From Flavobacteriia bacterium (GTDB lineage Bacteria; Bacteroidota; Bacteroidia; Flavobacteriales_D; Crocinitomicaceae): a DNA stretch of 48,816 bases. The position numbers and the translations under genes were made by a program. Positions 33,404 through 42,480 of the stretch are shown here, in pieces. The stretch is from assembly GCA_016183815.1 (NCBI GenBank), contig JACPDW010000034.1, positions 1 through 48,816 of the forward strand, read 5' to 3'. Each line of letters starts with the position of its first letter. Position 1 is the first letter of the stretch. The notes beneath the pieces are model-generated. The model was not told where the DNA came from, made no database searches, and saw only the letters and a program-made list of their open reading frames with translations.

Positions 33404-33718
33404 ATGGCAAAAGAATCAATGAAAGCGCGAGAGCGTAAAAGAGAAAGAATGGTTGAAAAAGATTCCAAAAAAAGAGCGGAATTAGTTAAGGTTTTAAAAT
33501 CAACCAGTACAGATGAAGATGTATTATCTGCGAAATGGGATGCAATGATGGCTTTACAAAAAATGCCAGCAAATGGTTCCAAAACACGTTTACATAATAG
33601 ATGTGGATTAACTGGAAGACCAAGAGGATATATGCGTCATTTCGGACTTTCAAGGGTTACATTTCGTGAAATGGCACTTGCTGGTAAAATACCAGGAGTC
33701 AAAAAAGCAAGTTGGTAA
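33404..33718 (+). CDS. rpsN: 30S ribosomal protein uS14, long zinc-free form
   Basis: The 104-aa protein reads MAKESMKARERKRERMVEKDSKKR, then SAKWDAMMALQKMPANGSKTRLHNRCGLTGRPRGYMRHFGLSR, ending VKKASW. Only one Cys is present, so this is the zinc-independent type. Many Bacteroidota have an 89-aa version; here a 15-residue insert (around 29-45) makes it as long as the E. coli protein. Confidence 0.97.
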   Translation: MAKESMKARERKRERMVEKDSKKRAELVKVLKSTSTDEDVLSAKWDAMMALQKMPANGSKTRLHNRCGLTGRPRGYMRHFGLSRVTFREMALAGKIPGVKKASW

Positions 33719-33739
33719 AAAAATAAAAATAAAAATATT

Positions 33740-34138
33740 ATGAATACAGATCCAATAGCAGATTTTTTAACACGTATCAGAAATGCAAGTAATGCACAAC
33801 TGAAAACGGTAGAAATTCCTGGTTCAAATTTAAAAAGGGAAATGACTAAAATTTTGTTTGACCAAGGTTATATTACCAATTATAAATTTGAAGAGGATGA
33901 CAAACAAGGTACAATTAAAATTGCCTTAAAATATAATCCTTCTACAAAAGTACCTGCAATAACTAAATTGGAAAGAATCTCTCGCCCAGGTTTGAGAAAA
34001 TATAAAAATTCCAATGAAATTCCAAGGGTATTAAACGGTTTAGGGATTGCTATTTTATCTACTTCCAAAGGAGTGATTACAGATAAAGAAGCAAAATTGA
34101 AAAATGTTGGAGGTGAAGTCCTCTGCTTTGTTTATTAA
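33740..34138 (+). CDS. rpsH: 30S ribosomal protein uS8
   Basis: The 132-aa protein binds helix 21 of 16S rRNA and often represses the spc operon. It has MNTDPIADFLTRIRNASNAQ, LERISRPGLRKYKNSNEIPRVLNGLGIAILSTSKGVITDKEAK and an end VGGEVLCFVY. Normal length. Confidence 0.98.
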   Translation: MNTDPIADFLTRIRNASNAQLKTVEIPGSNLKREMTKILFDQGYITNYKFEEDDKQGTIKIALKYNPSTKVPAITKLERISRPGLRKYKNSNEIPRVLNGLGIAILSTSKGVITDKEAKLKNVGGEVLCFVY

Positions 34139-34156
34139 AATTAATTAGAAAAGAAA

Positions 34157-34711
34157 ATGTCAAGGATAGGAAAATCTCCGGTAAACATTCCGAGTGGCGT
34201 AGAAGTGAAAATAGAAGGAAACTTAGTTACTGTTAAAGGTTCTAAGGGTACTTTAAGTCAAACGATAGATGATTGTATTAAAATCACTATTGATGGTTCC
34301 ATTATAACTTTTACCCGCGAATCTGATGCACCTAATCACAGAGCTAAACACGGTTTATACCGAGCTTTGATTAATAACATGATTACTGGTGTATCTCAAG
34401 GTTTTAAACAAGATTTGGAAGTGATTGGTGTTGGTTATCGTGCCAATGCAACTGGGCAATTGCTAGAACTAGCTTTAGGATATTCACATCCAATTGCAAT
34501 TGAACTTCCAAAAGAAATTAAAATAACTACTGTTACTGAAAAAGGTAAAGCTCCTGTAGTTTCATTGGAATCTCATGACAAACAATTAATTGGTCAAGTG
34601 GCTGCAAAAATTAAATCTTTCAGAAAACCTGAACCTTACAAAGGAAAAGGTATTCGTTTCGTTGGTGAAGATATTAGAAGAAAAGCCGGTAAATCTGCAA
34701 GTAAAAAATAA
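34157..34711 (+). CDS. rplF: 50S ribosomal protein uL6
   Basis: The 184-aa protein lies near the factor-binding site. MSRIGKSPVNIPSGVEV, VTVKGSKGTLSQ and the C-terminal EPYKGKGIRFVGEDIRRKAGKSA are diagnostic. Confidence 0.98.
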   Translation: MSRIGKSPVNIPSGVEVKIEGNLVTVKGSKGTLSQTIDDCIKITIDGSIITFTRESDAPNHRAKHGLYRALINNMITGVSQGFKQDLEVIGVGYRANATGQLLELALGYSHPIAIELPKEIKITTVTEKGKAPVVSLESHDKQLIGQVAAKIKSFRKPEPYKGKGIRFVGEDIRRKAGKSASKK

Positions 34712-34721
34712 AAATTAGGTT

Positions 34722-35075
34722 ATGGCATTAGATAAAATAAAAAGAAGAATTAAGATTAAAAGAAGAATACGTAAAAAAGTATTCGGAACAGCGTCTATTC
34801 CAAGATTAACGGTTTTTAGAAGCAATAAACAGATTTATGCTCAAATTGTTGACGACAATAAAGGGATTACTTTAGCTTCCGCATCTTCTTATAAACAAAA
34901 AGAAGCTGAAAAGGTAAATAAAGTTACTCAAGCCTCTGTTGTTGGAAAATTAATTGCAGAAAAAGCTAAAACTGTTGGTGTAGAAGCCGTAGTATTTGAT
35001 AGAAATGGCTATTTGTATCATGGTAGAGTTAAATCATTGGCAGAAGCAGCCAGAGAGAACGGATTAAAATTTTAG
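34722..35075 (+). CDS. rplR: 50S ribosomal protein uL18
   Basis: The 117-aa 5S rRNA-binding protein shows [41 protein letters not shown] and the C-terminal [26 protein letters not shown]. Typical length; 3 nt before rpsE. Confidence 0.98.
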   Translation: MALDKIKRRIKIKRRIRKKVFGTASIPRLTVFRSNKQIYAQIVDDNKGITLASASSYKQKEAEKVNKVTQASVVGKLIAEKAKTVGVEAVVFDRNGYLYHGRVKSLAEAARENGLKF

Positions 35076-35078
35076 GAA

Positions 35079-35597
35079 ATGGCAAAACAAGTATTAAATA
35101 GAGTAAAATCTGCAGACATTGAATTGAAAGACAAATTAGTAGCAGTAAATCGTGTGACTAAAGTAACCAAAGGTGGTCGTACATTTAGTTTTTCTGCTAT
35201 CGTTGTTGTAGGTGATGAAAATGGTATTGTAGGTCATGGTTTAGGAAAAGCAAAAGAAGTTACAGAAGCTATTACTAAAGGAATTGATGATGCAAAAAAG
35301 AACTTGATTAGAGTTCCAATTTTAAAAGGAACTGTTCCTCATGCTCAAAAAGGAAAATATAGTGGTGCAAGAGTTTTGCTGAAACCAGCTACTAATGGTA
35401 CTGGTGTAATAGCAGGTGGTGCAATGCGTGCAGTTTTAGAAAGTGTTGGAGTACACAACGTATTGGCTAAATCTCAAGGTTCATCTAACCCTCATAATGT
35501 AATAAAAGCTACAATGGACGCCCTAACTCAAATGAGGGATGCTGTTACTGTAGCTAAACAAAGAGGTATTAGTTTGGATAAAGTGTTTAACGGTTAA
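35079..35597 (+). CDS. rpsE: 30S ribosomal protein uS5
   Basis: The 172-aa protein helps decoding fidelity. It shows [57 protein letters not shown] and [22 protein letters not shown]. Normal length and position. Confidence 0.98.
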   Translation: MAKQVLNRVKSADIELKDKLVAVNRVTKVTKGGRTFSFSAIVVVGDENGIVGHGLGKAKEVTEAITKGIDDAKKNLIRVPILKGTVPHAQKGKYSGARVLLKPATNGTGVIAGGAMRAVLESVGVHNVLAKSQGSSNPHNVIKATMDALTQMRDAVTVAKQRGISLDKVFNG

Positions 35598-35608
35598 TAA
35601 ATATTGAT

Positions 35609-35785
35609 ATGGCAACCATAAAAATTAAACAAATCAGAAGTACAATTAAACGTCCTGCTGATCAAAAAGCAACAATTAAAGCGTTGGGATTTAAAAAGTT
35701 GAATCAAATTGTTGAAAAGGAATCAACTCCACAAATTATAGGAATGATTAAAAAAGTACAACACTTAATTCAAGTTATTGAGTAA
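35609..35785 (+). CDS. rpmD: 50S ribosomal protein uL30
   Basis: A 58-aa frame starting at ATG 35609: MATIKIKQIRSTIKRPADQK, then ATIKALGFKKLNQIVEKEST and a MIKKVQHLIQVIE end. This is the full uL30 pattern (KIKQIRSTI, IKALGFKK, MIKKVQHLI). It fills the gap between rpsE and rplO, as expected in the spc operon. Confidence 0.95.
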   Translation: MATIKIKQIRSTIKRPADQKATIKALGFKKLNQIVEKESTPQIIGMIKKVQHLIQVIE

Positions 35786-35806
35786 TAGTCATTAAATTTT
35801 TGAAAA

Positions 35807-36253
35807 ATGAATTTAAGTAATTTAACCCCGGCAGCGGGATCGATAAAAAAAGAAAAAAGAATTGCTAGAGGTCAAGGATCTGGGCATGGTGGAACTTCAA
35901 CTAGAGGACATAAAGGTGCTAAATCTAGATCAGGATACAGCAAAAAAATTGGTTTTGAAGGTGGTCAAATGCCACTTCAAAGAAGAGTTCCTAAATTTGG
36001 ATTTAAAAATATTAATAGAGTAGAATACAAAGCAATAAATTTGGATATTTTACAAACACTGTTTGATAAAACGCAATCAGAAATTATTGATTTGAATACA
36101 TTTAGAGATAATGGAGTAACTTCAAGAAATGACTTAGTTAAAGTATTAGGCAGAGGTGAGTTAAATGCAAAAGTAACTGTTATTGCTCATAAGTTTTCTG
36201 CTAAAGCAAAAGCAACTATTGAAGCAGCTGGCGGAATTTGTACAGAAATCTAA
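35807..36253 (+). CDS. rplO: 50S ribosomal protein uL15
   Basis: The 148-aa protein has MNLSNLTPAAGSIKKEKRIARGQGSGHGGTSTRGHKGAKSRSG in outline (RGQGSGHGGTSTRGHKGAKSR), then GGQMPLQRRVPKFGF. C-terminal domain is complete. The stop codon touches a promoter-like box for secY. Confidence 0.97.
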   Translation: MNLSNLTPAAGSIKKEKRIARGQGSGHGGTSTRGHKGAKSRSGYSKKIGFEGGQMPLQRRVPKFGFKNINRVEYKAINLDILQTLFDKTQSEIIDLNTFRDNGVTSRNDLVKVLGRGELNAKVTVIAHKFSAKAKATIEAAGGICTEI

Positions 36254-36254
36254 T

Positions 36255-36262
36255 TATCTTTG
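36255..36262 (+). promoter_or_regulatory. Candidate internal promoter (-7 box TATCTTTG) before secY
   Basis: A perfect TATCTTTGC begins 1 nt after the rplO stop codon and ends 13 nt before the secY ATG. A TTTG at 36237-36240 lies closer than the ideal 19-nt spacing, so strength is uncertain. It would allow secY through rplQ to be transcribed apart from the upstream r-protein genes. Confidence 0.5.
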
Positions 36263-36275
36263 CAGCTTTTAAAAC

Positions 36276-37613
36276 ATGAAAAAACTTTTACAAAATTTTA
36301 AAAACATTTGGAAAGTCGAGGAACTTCGACAAAGGATATTATTAACCTTACTTTTAGTATTGGTATATCGAGTAGGTTCTTTTATTATTCTTCCAGGGGT
36401 TAATTATGATGCACTCGTTGCCTCAAATGCAAAAGGAGACGCCAATGCTTTAGAATCTTTGTTGTCTTTATTTTCTGGTGGTGGATTTACTAACGCATCA
36501 GTAATGGCTTTAGGAATTATGCCTTATATTTCCGCCTCAATCATTATGCAATTATTAGGAATGGCAGTTCCAGCTGTACAAAAAATGCAAATGGAAGGTG
36601 AATCTGGTCGTAAAAAAATCAATAATTATACTAGAATATTAACAATAGTTATTTGTGGCTTGCAAGCTCCTTCATATTTGACTCTTTGGGTTGGAAACAA
36701 AGGTGCTTTACCTCTAGATGTTAATACTTTTTGGTGGATTCAATCTACATTAACGATGATTGCTGGGTCAATGTTTGCTGTTTGGTTAGGTGAAAGAATC
36801 ACAGATAAAGGAATTGGAAATGGTATTTCTTTATTAATAACGGTAGGAATTATTTCTAGATTACCTCAAGCATTTTTTGCAGAAATAGGTTTTAGTTCTA
36901 ATAATCTTATCAAGATTGTTTTAGAAATAGTAGCTTTCATGGTTATTGTTTTATGTACAATTTTGATTGTTCAAGGGGTAAGAAAAATACCAATAAATAC
37001 AGCCAAAAGAATTGCTGGTTCAAGAGCAACGGCTCAAGGTGCAAGAAGTTATTTACCAATCAAAGTGAATGCCAGTGGGGTTATGCCAATTATTTTTGCT
37101 CAAGCAATAATGACTATCCCTGTAATGATATTTGCTTCAACAGCAGCACAAGGAGGAAATTTTATTCAAAGAACTATGGGAGATGTATATGGAATCCCAT
37201 ATAATGTTTTATTAGCGATTTTGATTATTTTGTTTACTTATTTCTATACAGCTATCATGATAAATCCAAGAAAAATTGCCGATGACTTAAAAAGAGGAGG
37301 TAGTTTTATTCCTGGAGTTAGACCAGGAGAAGAAACCGCTGAATATATAGACGATTTAGTTTCTAGAATTACATTCCCAGGATCATTATTTTTAGCACTC
37401 ATTGCAATAATACCTGCCATTGCTCACGTAGCAGGGATAACATCTGGTTTTGAACAATTTTTTGGAGGAACCTCTTTATTAATTATGGTAGGGGTTGTAT
37501 TAGATACATTACAACAAATTGAATCGTATTTACTCAATCGCCACATGGATGGATTGATGGAAGGATCAAGAGTGAGAGGCAGAAGGACACCTGAAGAAAT
37601 AATGGGATATTAA
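36276..37613 (+). CDS. secY: Preprotein translocase subunit SecY
   Basis: SecY forms the protein-conducting channel of the inner membrane. The 445-aa protein has ten predicted membrane segments. It begins NIWKVEELRQRILLTLLLVLVYRVGSFI and includes LGIMPYISASIIMQLL, WLGERITDKGIGNGISLLI, and VNASGVMPIIFAQAI. The cytoplasmic loop for SecA and ribosome binding shows LKRGGSFIPGVRPG and the C-terminus has IESYLLNRHMDG. Intact. Confidence 0.98.
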   Translation: MKKLLQNFKNIWKVEELRQRILLTLLLVLVYRVGSFIILPGVNYDALVASNAKGDANALESLLSLFSGGGFTNASVMALGIMPYISASIIMQLLGMAVPAVQKMQMEGESGRKKINNYTRILTIVICGLQAPSYLTLWVGNKGALPLDVNTFWWIQSTLTMIAGSMFAVWLGERITDKGIGNGISLLITVGIISRLPQAFFAEIGFSSNNLIKIVLEIVAFMVIVLCTILIVQGVRKIPINTAKRIAGSRATAQGARSYLPIKVNASGVMPIIFAQAIMTIPVMIFASTAAQGGNFIQRTMGDVYGIPYNVLLAILIILFTYFYTAIMINPRKIADDLKRGGSFIPGVRPGEETAEYIDDLVSRITFPGSLFLALIAIIPAIAHVAGITSGFEQFFGGTSLLIMVGVVLDTLQQIESYLLNRHMDGLMEGSRVRGRRTPEEIMGY

Positions 37614-37616
37614 GAC

Positions 37617-37835
37617 ATGGCTAAACAATCGTCAATAGAACAAGATGGAGTAATAATCGAAGCGTTATCAAATGCTATGTTTCGAGTAGAGCTTGAAAAT
37701 GGGCACATTATTACGGCTCATATTTCTGGAAAGATGAGAATGTTTTATATAAAAATATTACCCGGCGATAGAGTAAAAGTGGAGATGTCTCCTTATGATT
37801 TAACAAAAGGTAGAATATCCTTTAGGTATAAGTAA
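37617..37835 (+). CDS. infA: Translation initiation factor IF-1
   Basis: The 72-aa OB-fold factor occupies the 30S A site during initiation. [30 protein letters not shown] in outline ([20 protein letters not shown]), then [33 protein letters not shown] with an FRYK end. Gap of 3 nt after secY. Confidence 0.98.
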   Translation: MAKQSSIEQDGVIIEALSNAMFRVELENGHIITAHISGKMRMFYIKILPGDRVKVEMSPYDLTKGRISFRYK

Positions 37836-37854
37836 AATTGAAAAAAAGACAAAG

Positions 37855-37971
37855 ATGAAAGTAAGAGCTTCAGTGAAAAAAAGATCTGCGGATTGTAAAA
37901 TCGTTAAAAGAAAGGGCAGAGTGTATGTAATTAATAAAAAAAATCCGAAACTTAAACAAAGACAAGGATAA
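37855..37971 (+). CDS. rpmJ: 50S ribosomal protein bL36
   Basis: A 38-aa frame from ATG 37855: [20 protein letters not shown], then [18 protein letters not shown]. This is complete bL36. Of the four zinc ligands of the usual form (CxxC, C, H), only one Cys (in ADCKIV) is present; a Lys-Asn-Pro-Lys end replaces the NPKHKQRQG His, so it is the zinc-free type. Confidence 0.97.
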   Translation: MKVRASVKKRSADCKIVKRKGRVYVINKKNPKLKQRQG

Positions 37972-37980
37972 AATTAGATT

Positions 37981-38355
37981 ATGGCAAGAATAGCAGGAAT
38001 TGATTTACCAAAAAAGAAAAGAGGAGTTATAGGATTAACTTACGTATTTGGTATCGGTAGAAGTACCGCAAAACAGATTTTGACAAAAAATGGTATTGAT
38101 GAAAATATCAAAGTTGAAGATTGGACAGACGCTCAAGTAGGTTTAATCCGAGAGTCAATCAGTGAAATTAAGACCGAGGGTCAACTTCGTTCTGAAATTC
38201 AATTGAATATCAAACGATTAATGGACATTGGATGTCAGAGAGGGATTCGTCATAGGGCCGGTTTACCATTAAGAGGTCAGCGTACAAAAAACAATTCACG
38301 AACCAGAAAAGGTAGAAGAAAAACAGTTGCTAACAAGAAAAAAGTAACTAAATAA
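37981..38355 (+). CDS. rpsM: 30S ribosomal protein uS13
   Basis: The 124-aa protein of the 30S head reads [30 protein letters not shown] and has the C-terminal [30 protein letters not shown] tail that contacts P-site tRNA. It begins the alpha-operon part of the cluster. Confidence 0.98.
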   Translation: MARIAGIDLPKKKRGVIGLTYVFGIGRSTAKQILTKNGIDENIKVEDWTDAQVGLIRESISEIKTEGQLRSEIQLNIKRLMDIGCQRGIRHRAGLPLRGQRTKNNSRTRKGRRKTVANKKKVTK

Positions 38356-38371
38356 TATTAAAAAGTAAAAA

Positions 38372-38758
38372 ATGGCAAAAACGAATCAAAAAAAGAAAAA
38401 AAACGTTAAAATTGATGCTGCAGGTGAGGCACATATCCAAGCTAGTTTCAATAATTTAATTATTTCTTTAACGAATAATGCTGGTCAAGTAATTTCTTGG
38501 TCTTCAGCTGGAAAGATGGGTTTTAGAGGTTCAAAGAAAAACACTCCTTATGCTGCTCAAATGGCGGCTGAAGACTGTTCTAAAGAAGCTCATGATTTTG
38601 GTTTAAGACGAGTAAAAGTTTATGTGAAAGGACCTGGTGCGGGTAGAGAATCAGCTATTAGAGCTATTCATAACTCAGGTATTGAAGTTATGGAAATTAT
38701 TGACATCACTCCTTTACCTCATAATGGTTGTCGTCCACCAAAAAAACGCAGAGTATAA
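38372..38758 (+). CDS. rpsK: 30S ribosomal protein uS11
   Basis: The 128-aa platform protein shows [57 protein letters not shown] and [17 protein letters not shown]. Complete. A 78-nt spacer, the longest in the second half of the cluster, follows. Confidence 0.98.
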   Translation: MAKTNQKKKKNVKIDAAGEAHIQASFNNLIISLTNNAGQVISWSSAGKMGFRGSKKNTPYAAQMAAEDCSKEAHDFGLRRVKVYVKGPGAGRESAIRAIHNSGIEVMEIIDITPLPHNGCRPPKKRRV

Positions 38759-38836
38759 CATTGATTAAGTTTTATCGAAGGACTGCCTTAATTCATAAAC
38801 TTTTTCATTTTAATAATAATTACTAAAAAATAAAAT
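38759..38836 (+). promoter_or_regulatory. rpsK-rpsD spacer with pairing potential
   Basis: ATTAAG near 38763 pairs with CTTAAT near 38787, and AAGTTTTAT near 38767 can alternatively pair with ATAAACTT near 38796. Two exclusive folds just upstream of rpsD are a pattern expected of autogenous control by uS4. No promoter box is seen. Inference only. Confidence 0.35.
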
Positions 38837-39448
38837 ATGGCAAGATACAGAGGGCCTGTAACCAAAATAGCCCGAAAATTTAGAGACAATATTTTTGGTC
38901 CCGACAAAGCGGCGGACAAAAGACCTTATCCTCCAGGACAACATGGACCTGCAAAAAGAAGAGGTTCTAAACAATCAGAGTATGCCATTCAGCTATCTGA
39001 AAAACAAAAAGCAAAATATACTTATGGTATTTTAGAACGCCAATTTGCCAATATGTTTGAAAAAGCATCTAGGATGAAAGGAATTACAGGTGAAAACTTA
39101 TTACAATTGTGTGAAACACGTTTGGATAATACCGTTTATCGCCTTGGAATTTCTCCTACAAGAAGAGGTGCTAGACAATTGGTTTCCCATAAACACATTA
39201 CAGTAAATGGAAATGTAGTAAATATTCCTTCTTATACCTTAAAAGTAGGTGATGTAATAGGTGTTAGAGAAAAATCAAAATCATTGGAAACAATAAATAA
39301 TTCCTTAACAACAAATAAAACAAAAAATTACGATTGGTTGGATTGGAATAATTCTGAAATGAATGGTAAATTAATTACTATTCCATCAAGAGATATGATT
39401 CCTGAAAACATCAAGGAACAATTAATCGTCGAGTTATATTCTAAATAA
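38837..39448 (+). CDS. rpsD: 30S ribosomal protein uS4
   Basis: The 203-aa primary 16S rRNA-binding protein has [59 protein letters not shown] and an S4 domain [30 protein letters not shown]. It is a frequent autogenous regulator of the alpha operon. Confidence 0.98.
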   Translation: MARYRGPVTKIARKFRDNIFGPDKAADKRPYPPGQHGPAKRRGSKQSEYAIQLSEKQKAKYTYGILERQFANMFEKASRMKGITGENLLQLCETRLDNTVYRLGISPTRRGARQLVSHKHITVNGNVVNIPSYTLKVGDVIGVREKSKSLETINNSLTTNKTKNYDWLDWNNSEMNGKLITIPSRDMIPENIKEQLIVELYSK

Positions 39449-39466
39449 TAAAAAAAGTATTTGATA

Positions 39467-40459
39467 ATGGCAATATTAGATTTTCAAAAACCGGACAAAG
39501 TAATCATGATTCAATCTGATGACCATATTGGTCAGTTTGAATTTCGTCCACTTGAACCTGGATATGGTATCACAGTAGGAAATGCTTTAAGAAGAATACT
39601 TTTATCTTCTTTAGAAGGTTATGCAATTTCTTCAATTAGAATTGAAGGCGTAGATCATGAGTTTGCAACCTTAAAAGGTGTTGTTGAAGATGTTACTGAA
39701 ATCGTTTTAAACCTTAAACAAGTTCGTTTTAAACAACAAATTGCAGGGACTGACAATGAAACAGTTATTCTTTCTATTAGTGGTCAAGAACAGTTAAAAG
39801 CGGGTGATATTGGAAAATTCACTACTGCTTTTCAAGTCTTGAATCCTGATTTAGTGATATGTAACATGGAGAAAAATGTAAAAATCGAAATGGAATTAAC
39901 AATCATTAAAGGAAGAGGATATGTGCCTGCTGAAGAGAATAAAAACAGTACTTCTCCTTTTGGCACAATATTTATAGATTCAATTTTTACTCCAATTAAA
40001 AACGTAAATTATCGTATTGAGAATTTTCGTGTTGAACAAAAAACTGACTATGAAAAATTGTTGATTGAGATTACTTCTGACGGTTCTATTCACCCTAAAG
40101 ATGCTCTAAAAGAAGCAGCTAAAATTTTGATTCATCATTTTATGTTGTTCTCCGATGAAAAAATCACATTAGATAGCGACAAAAAAGCTGATACAGAAGA
40201 GTTTGATGAGTCTTCTTTACACATGCGTCAACTTTTGAAAACTAAATTAATCGATATGGATCTTTCAGTTAGAGCTTTGAATTGTTTAAAAGCAGCTGAT
40301 GTAGAAACTTTAGGTGATTTAGTATCTTTCAATAAAAACGATTTATTAAAATTTAGAAATTTTGGTAAAAAATCTTTAACTGAATTGGAAGATTTAGTGG
40401 ACAATAAAGGTCTGACTTTTGGAATGAATGTAGCAAAGTATAAGTTGGATAAAGATTAG
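39467..40459 (+). CDS. rpoA: DNA-directed RNA polymerase alpha subunit
   Basis: The 330-aa subunit dimerises to seed RNA polymerase assembly. I use the ATG at 39467 rather than the TTG 6 nt earlier. The N-terminal domain shows [28 protein letters not shown] and YVPAEENK. The C-terminal domain has [26 protein letters not shown] and [13 protein letters not shown], which contacts UP elements and activators. Confidence 0.98.
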   Translation: MAILDFQKPDKVIMIQSDDHIGQFEFRPLEPGYGITVGNALRRILLSSLEGYAISSIRIEGVDHEFATLKGVVEDVTEIVLNLKQVRFKQQIAGTDNETVILSISGQEQLKAGDIGKFTTAFQVLNPDLVICNMEKNVKIEMELTIIKGRGYVPAEENKNSTSPFGTIFIDSIFTPIKNVNYRIENFRVEQKTDYEKLLIEITSDGSIHPKDALKEAAKILIHHFMLFSDEKITLDSDKKADTEEFDESSLHMRQLLKTKLIDMDLSVRALNCLKAADVETLGDLVSFNKNDLLKFRNFGKKSLTELEDLVDNKGLTFGMNVAKYKLDKD

Positions 40460-40460
40460 A

Positions 40461-40507
40461 AAGTTAAAAGGAAGAAGTTAAAAGTAAAAAAATTATAAAG
40501 TTAAAAG
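40461..40507 (+). repeat. Three copies of AAGTTAAAAG in the rpoA-rplQ spacer
   Basis: The 10-mer AAGTTAAAAG occurs perfectly at 40461-40470, 40475-40484 and 40498-40507 within an 86-nt gap. It may be simple-sequence drift or a binding site array. Confidence 0.6.
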
Positions 40508-40545
40508 TTAGAAATATACATTTTTAATTTTAAATTAATGAAATC

Positions 40546-41193
40546 ATGAGACACGGTAAAAAAGTAAATCATTTAGGAAGAAAATCAGCTCACAGAAAGG
40601 CAATGTTGTCAAATATGGCTTGTTCATTATTAGAACATAAAAAAATCAACACAACCCTAGCTAAAGCAAAAGCATTGAGAGTATATGTTGAACCATTAAT
40701 AACAAAATCAAAAACAGACTCTACTCATTCAAGAAGAACAGTATTTAGTTACTTGAAAAGTAAAGAAGTTGTTGCGGAACTGTTTCGCGATATAGCTCCT
40801 AAAGTAGCAGATAGACCAGGCGGTTATACTAGAATTATTAGAACTGGTTTTCGTTTAGGTGACAACGCAGAAATGTGTTTAATAGAATTGGTTGATTTCA
40901 ACGAATTATATACAAAAGCAGACAGTAAAAAAACAACACGTCGTTCAAGAAGAGGTGGAAAAGGTGGTGTAAAAATCACTAATGAAACTTCAACAAACGA
41001 AACTGATGAAATAATTGAAGCAGTTGAAGTAACTGAAAAAGCTGAAGAACAAAAAGCTGAAAATAAAGTTGTTGATACAGTTGAAACTACTTCAACAGAA
41101 GTAGAAGAATCAACAACTATTGAAGATGCTACTGATGAAGATTCTTCCAATAACAATGAGGAAGAGAAAAAAGAAGATTCAGAAGATAAATAA
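40546..41193 (+). CDS. rplQ: 50S ribosomal protein bL17 with long acidic C-terminal tail
   Basis: The core (residues 1-122) shows [34 protein letters not shown] in outline ([17 protein letters not shown]), [16 protein letters not shown] and [27 protein letters not shown]. The last ~90 residues begin with a basic [10 protein letters not shown] stretch and become a Glu/Thr/Asp-rich tail ending [12 protein letters not shown]. coli bL17 has about 127 residues. It is the last gene of the cluster and is followed by a terminator. Confidence 0.97.
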   Translation: MRHGKKVNHLGRKSAHRKAMLSNMACSLLEHKKINTTLAKAKALRVYVEPLITKSKTDSTHSRRTVFSYLKSKEVVAELFRDIAPKVADRPGGYTRIIRTGFRLGDNAEMCLIELVDFNELYTKADSKKTTRRSRRGGKGGVKITNETSTNETDEIIEAVEVTEKAEEQKAENKVVDTVETTSTEVEESTTIEDATDEDSSNNNEEEKKEDSEDK

Positions 41194-41215
41194 TATAATT
41201 TTTATAGTTAATAGT

Positions 41216-41243
41216 AAGGGTGATAGCGATATCGCCCTTTTTT
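41216..41243 (+). terminator. Terminator of the ribosomal cluster
   Basis: AAGGGTGAT pairs with ATCGCCCTT (one T-G wobble) around a six-base loop, with a T-run following. It closes the transcript that ends with rplQ. Confidence 0.9.
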
Positions 41244-41253
41244 ATTCAAACTA

Positions 41254-41691
41254 ATGGAGAAAAAAATAAACATCAGGGTTTATGGTTTACTGATTAATTC
41301 TCAAAATGAAATTTTAGTTTCTGACGAGTTGCGTTTTAATACACCTATGACAAAATTTCCTGGTGGTGGTTTGGAATGGGGTGAATCTCCTATTGAATGC
41401 CTTAAAAGAGAATTTAAAGAGGAACTTAATTGCTCTATCCAAGTAAATGATCTATTTTATATTTCTGATTTTTTCCTCGAATCCGCTTTTCATAAAAATG
41501 TTCAAATAATTTCAATCTATTATTTAGTAACAAAATTAGATTTTACTCCAATCACAATTAATCATTATCCTTTGTATGAAATAGACAAAGAAAATCATCG
41601 TTGGATTTCTATTGAAAAATTACAGGAATCTGATTTTACTTTTCCGTTTGAAAAAAAAGTTTGTCAACTTCTTAAAAAAATAAATGGCTAA
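41254..41691 (+). CDS. NUDIX hydrolase
   Basis: NUDIX enzymes hydrolyse nucleoside diphosphates linked to another moiety. The 145-aa protein has the Nudix box FPGGGLEWGESPIECLKREFKEEL, with all the conserved Gly, Arg and Glu residues in place. Substrate unknown. It begins 10 nt after the terminator and its end overlaps trmB by 8 nt, so the two are translated together. Confidence 0.92.
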   Translation: MEKKINIRVYGLLINSQNEILVSDELRFNTPMTKFPGGGLEWGESPIECLKREFKEELNCSIQVNDLFYISDFFLESAFHKNVQIISIYYLVTKLDFTPITINHYPLYEIDKENHRWISIEKLQESDFTFPFEKKVCQLLKKING

Positions 41692-42358
41692 AAATAAATT
41701 AAGAAGATTTAAAGAAATGGAAGAATTACCCAACGTAATTCAACCAAATAATGTTTATCCTCCTGAAAATGACTTTTATTTAAAAGGAAAATGGAAAAGT
41801 GATTTTTTCAAAAATAACAATAAAATAATCCTAGAATTGGGTTGTGGAAAAGGAGAATATAGTGTAGAATTAGCAAAAAAATACCCAAACAACAATTATA
41901 TTGGAATCGATATCAAAGGAGCAAGAATTTGGGTCGGAGCTAAATCAAGTCATGAATTGTCAATGACTAATGTGGCATTTTTACGTATTAAAATCGATTT
42001 TATTGATCATTTTTTTGACACTAATGAAGTTGATGAAATTTGGTTAACCTTTTCTGATCCTCAGCCCGAAAAACCAAACAAAAGGTTGACTTCTCCTTTT
42101 TTTAGAGAGAAATATAAAAAGATTTTAAAAAAAGAAGGAATGATTCATTTAAAAACAGATAGTGATTTATTGTATGATTATACACTCGAGGAAATTGAAA
42201 AAAATCAAATTAAATTACTTGAAAATATCTCAAATATTGAACACATTACCAATTCTTCTAATGATACATTAAAAATTTTGAATGAAGTTACCACTCATTA
42301 TGAAAAATTATTTTCTTCAAAAGGAATGACAATCAAATATTTAAAATTTTCACTCTGA
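41684..42358 (+). CDS. trmB: tRNA (guanine-N7-)-methyltransferase
   Basis: TrmB makes m7G46 in tRNA using S-adenosylmethionine. The 224-aa protein has the SAM motif ILELGCGKGEYSVELAKKYP, then NYIGIDIKGARIWVGAK and the catalytic motif IWLTFSDPQPEKPNKRLTSPFF, plus HLKTDSDLLYDYT. Length and motifs are complete. It follows the NUDIX gene with an 8-nt overlap. Confidence 0.96.
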   Translation: MAKNKLRRFKEMEELPNVIQPNNVYPPENDFYLKGKWKSDFFKNNNKIILELGCGKGEYSVELAKKYPNNNYIGIDIKGARIWVGAKSSHELSMTNVAFLRIKIDFIDHFFDTNEVDEIWLTFSDPQPEKPNKRLTSPFFREKYKKILKKEGMIHLKTDSDLLYDYTLEEIEKNQIKLLENISNIEHITNSSNDTLKILNEVTTHYEKLFSSKGMTIKYLKFSL

Positions 42359-42427
42359 ATAAAAGGAAAATATTTATTTGCTTATAATTTTTTAAATATA
42401 AATCTAAACTTTGACAAGAGAAAAACT

Positions 42428-42435
42428 TATCTTTG
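42428..42435 (+). promoter_or_regulatory. -7 box TATCTTTG of ettA
   Basis: A perfect TATCTTTG lies 45 nt before the ettA start. A TTTG at 42410-42413 is nearer than the ideal spacer, so the -33 element is unclear. Confidence 0.55.
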
Positions 42436-42480
42436 TAAAACAATATTTTTTTCATTAATTTTAATTAAAACCTTTATAAA

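Noticed and set aside
40824-41156. Antisense 110-aa ORF opposite rplQ
   Set aside because: It is Ser/Val-rich low complexity mirroring the Glu/Thr codons of the bL17 tail, with no start context.
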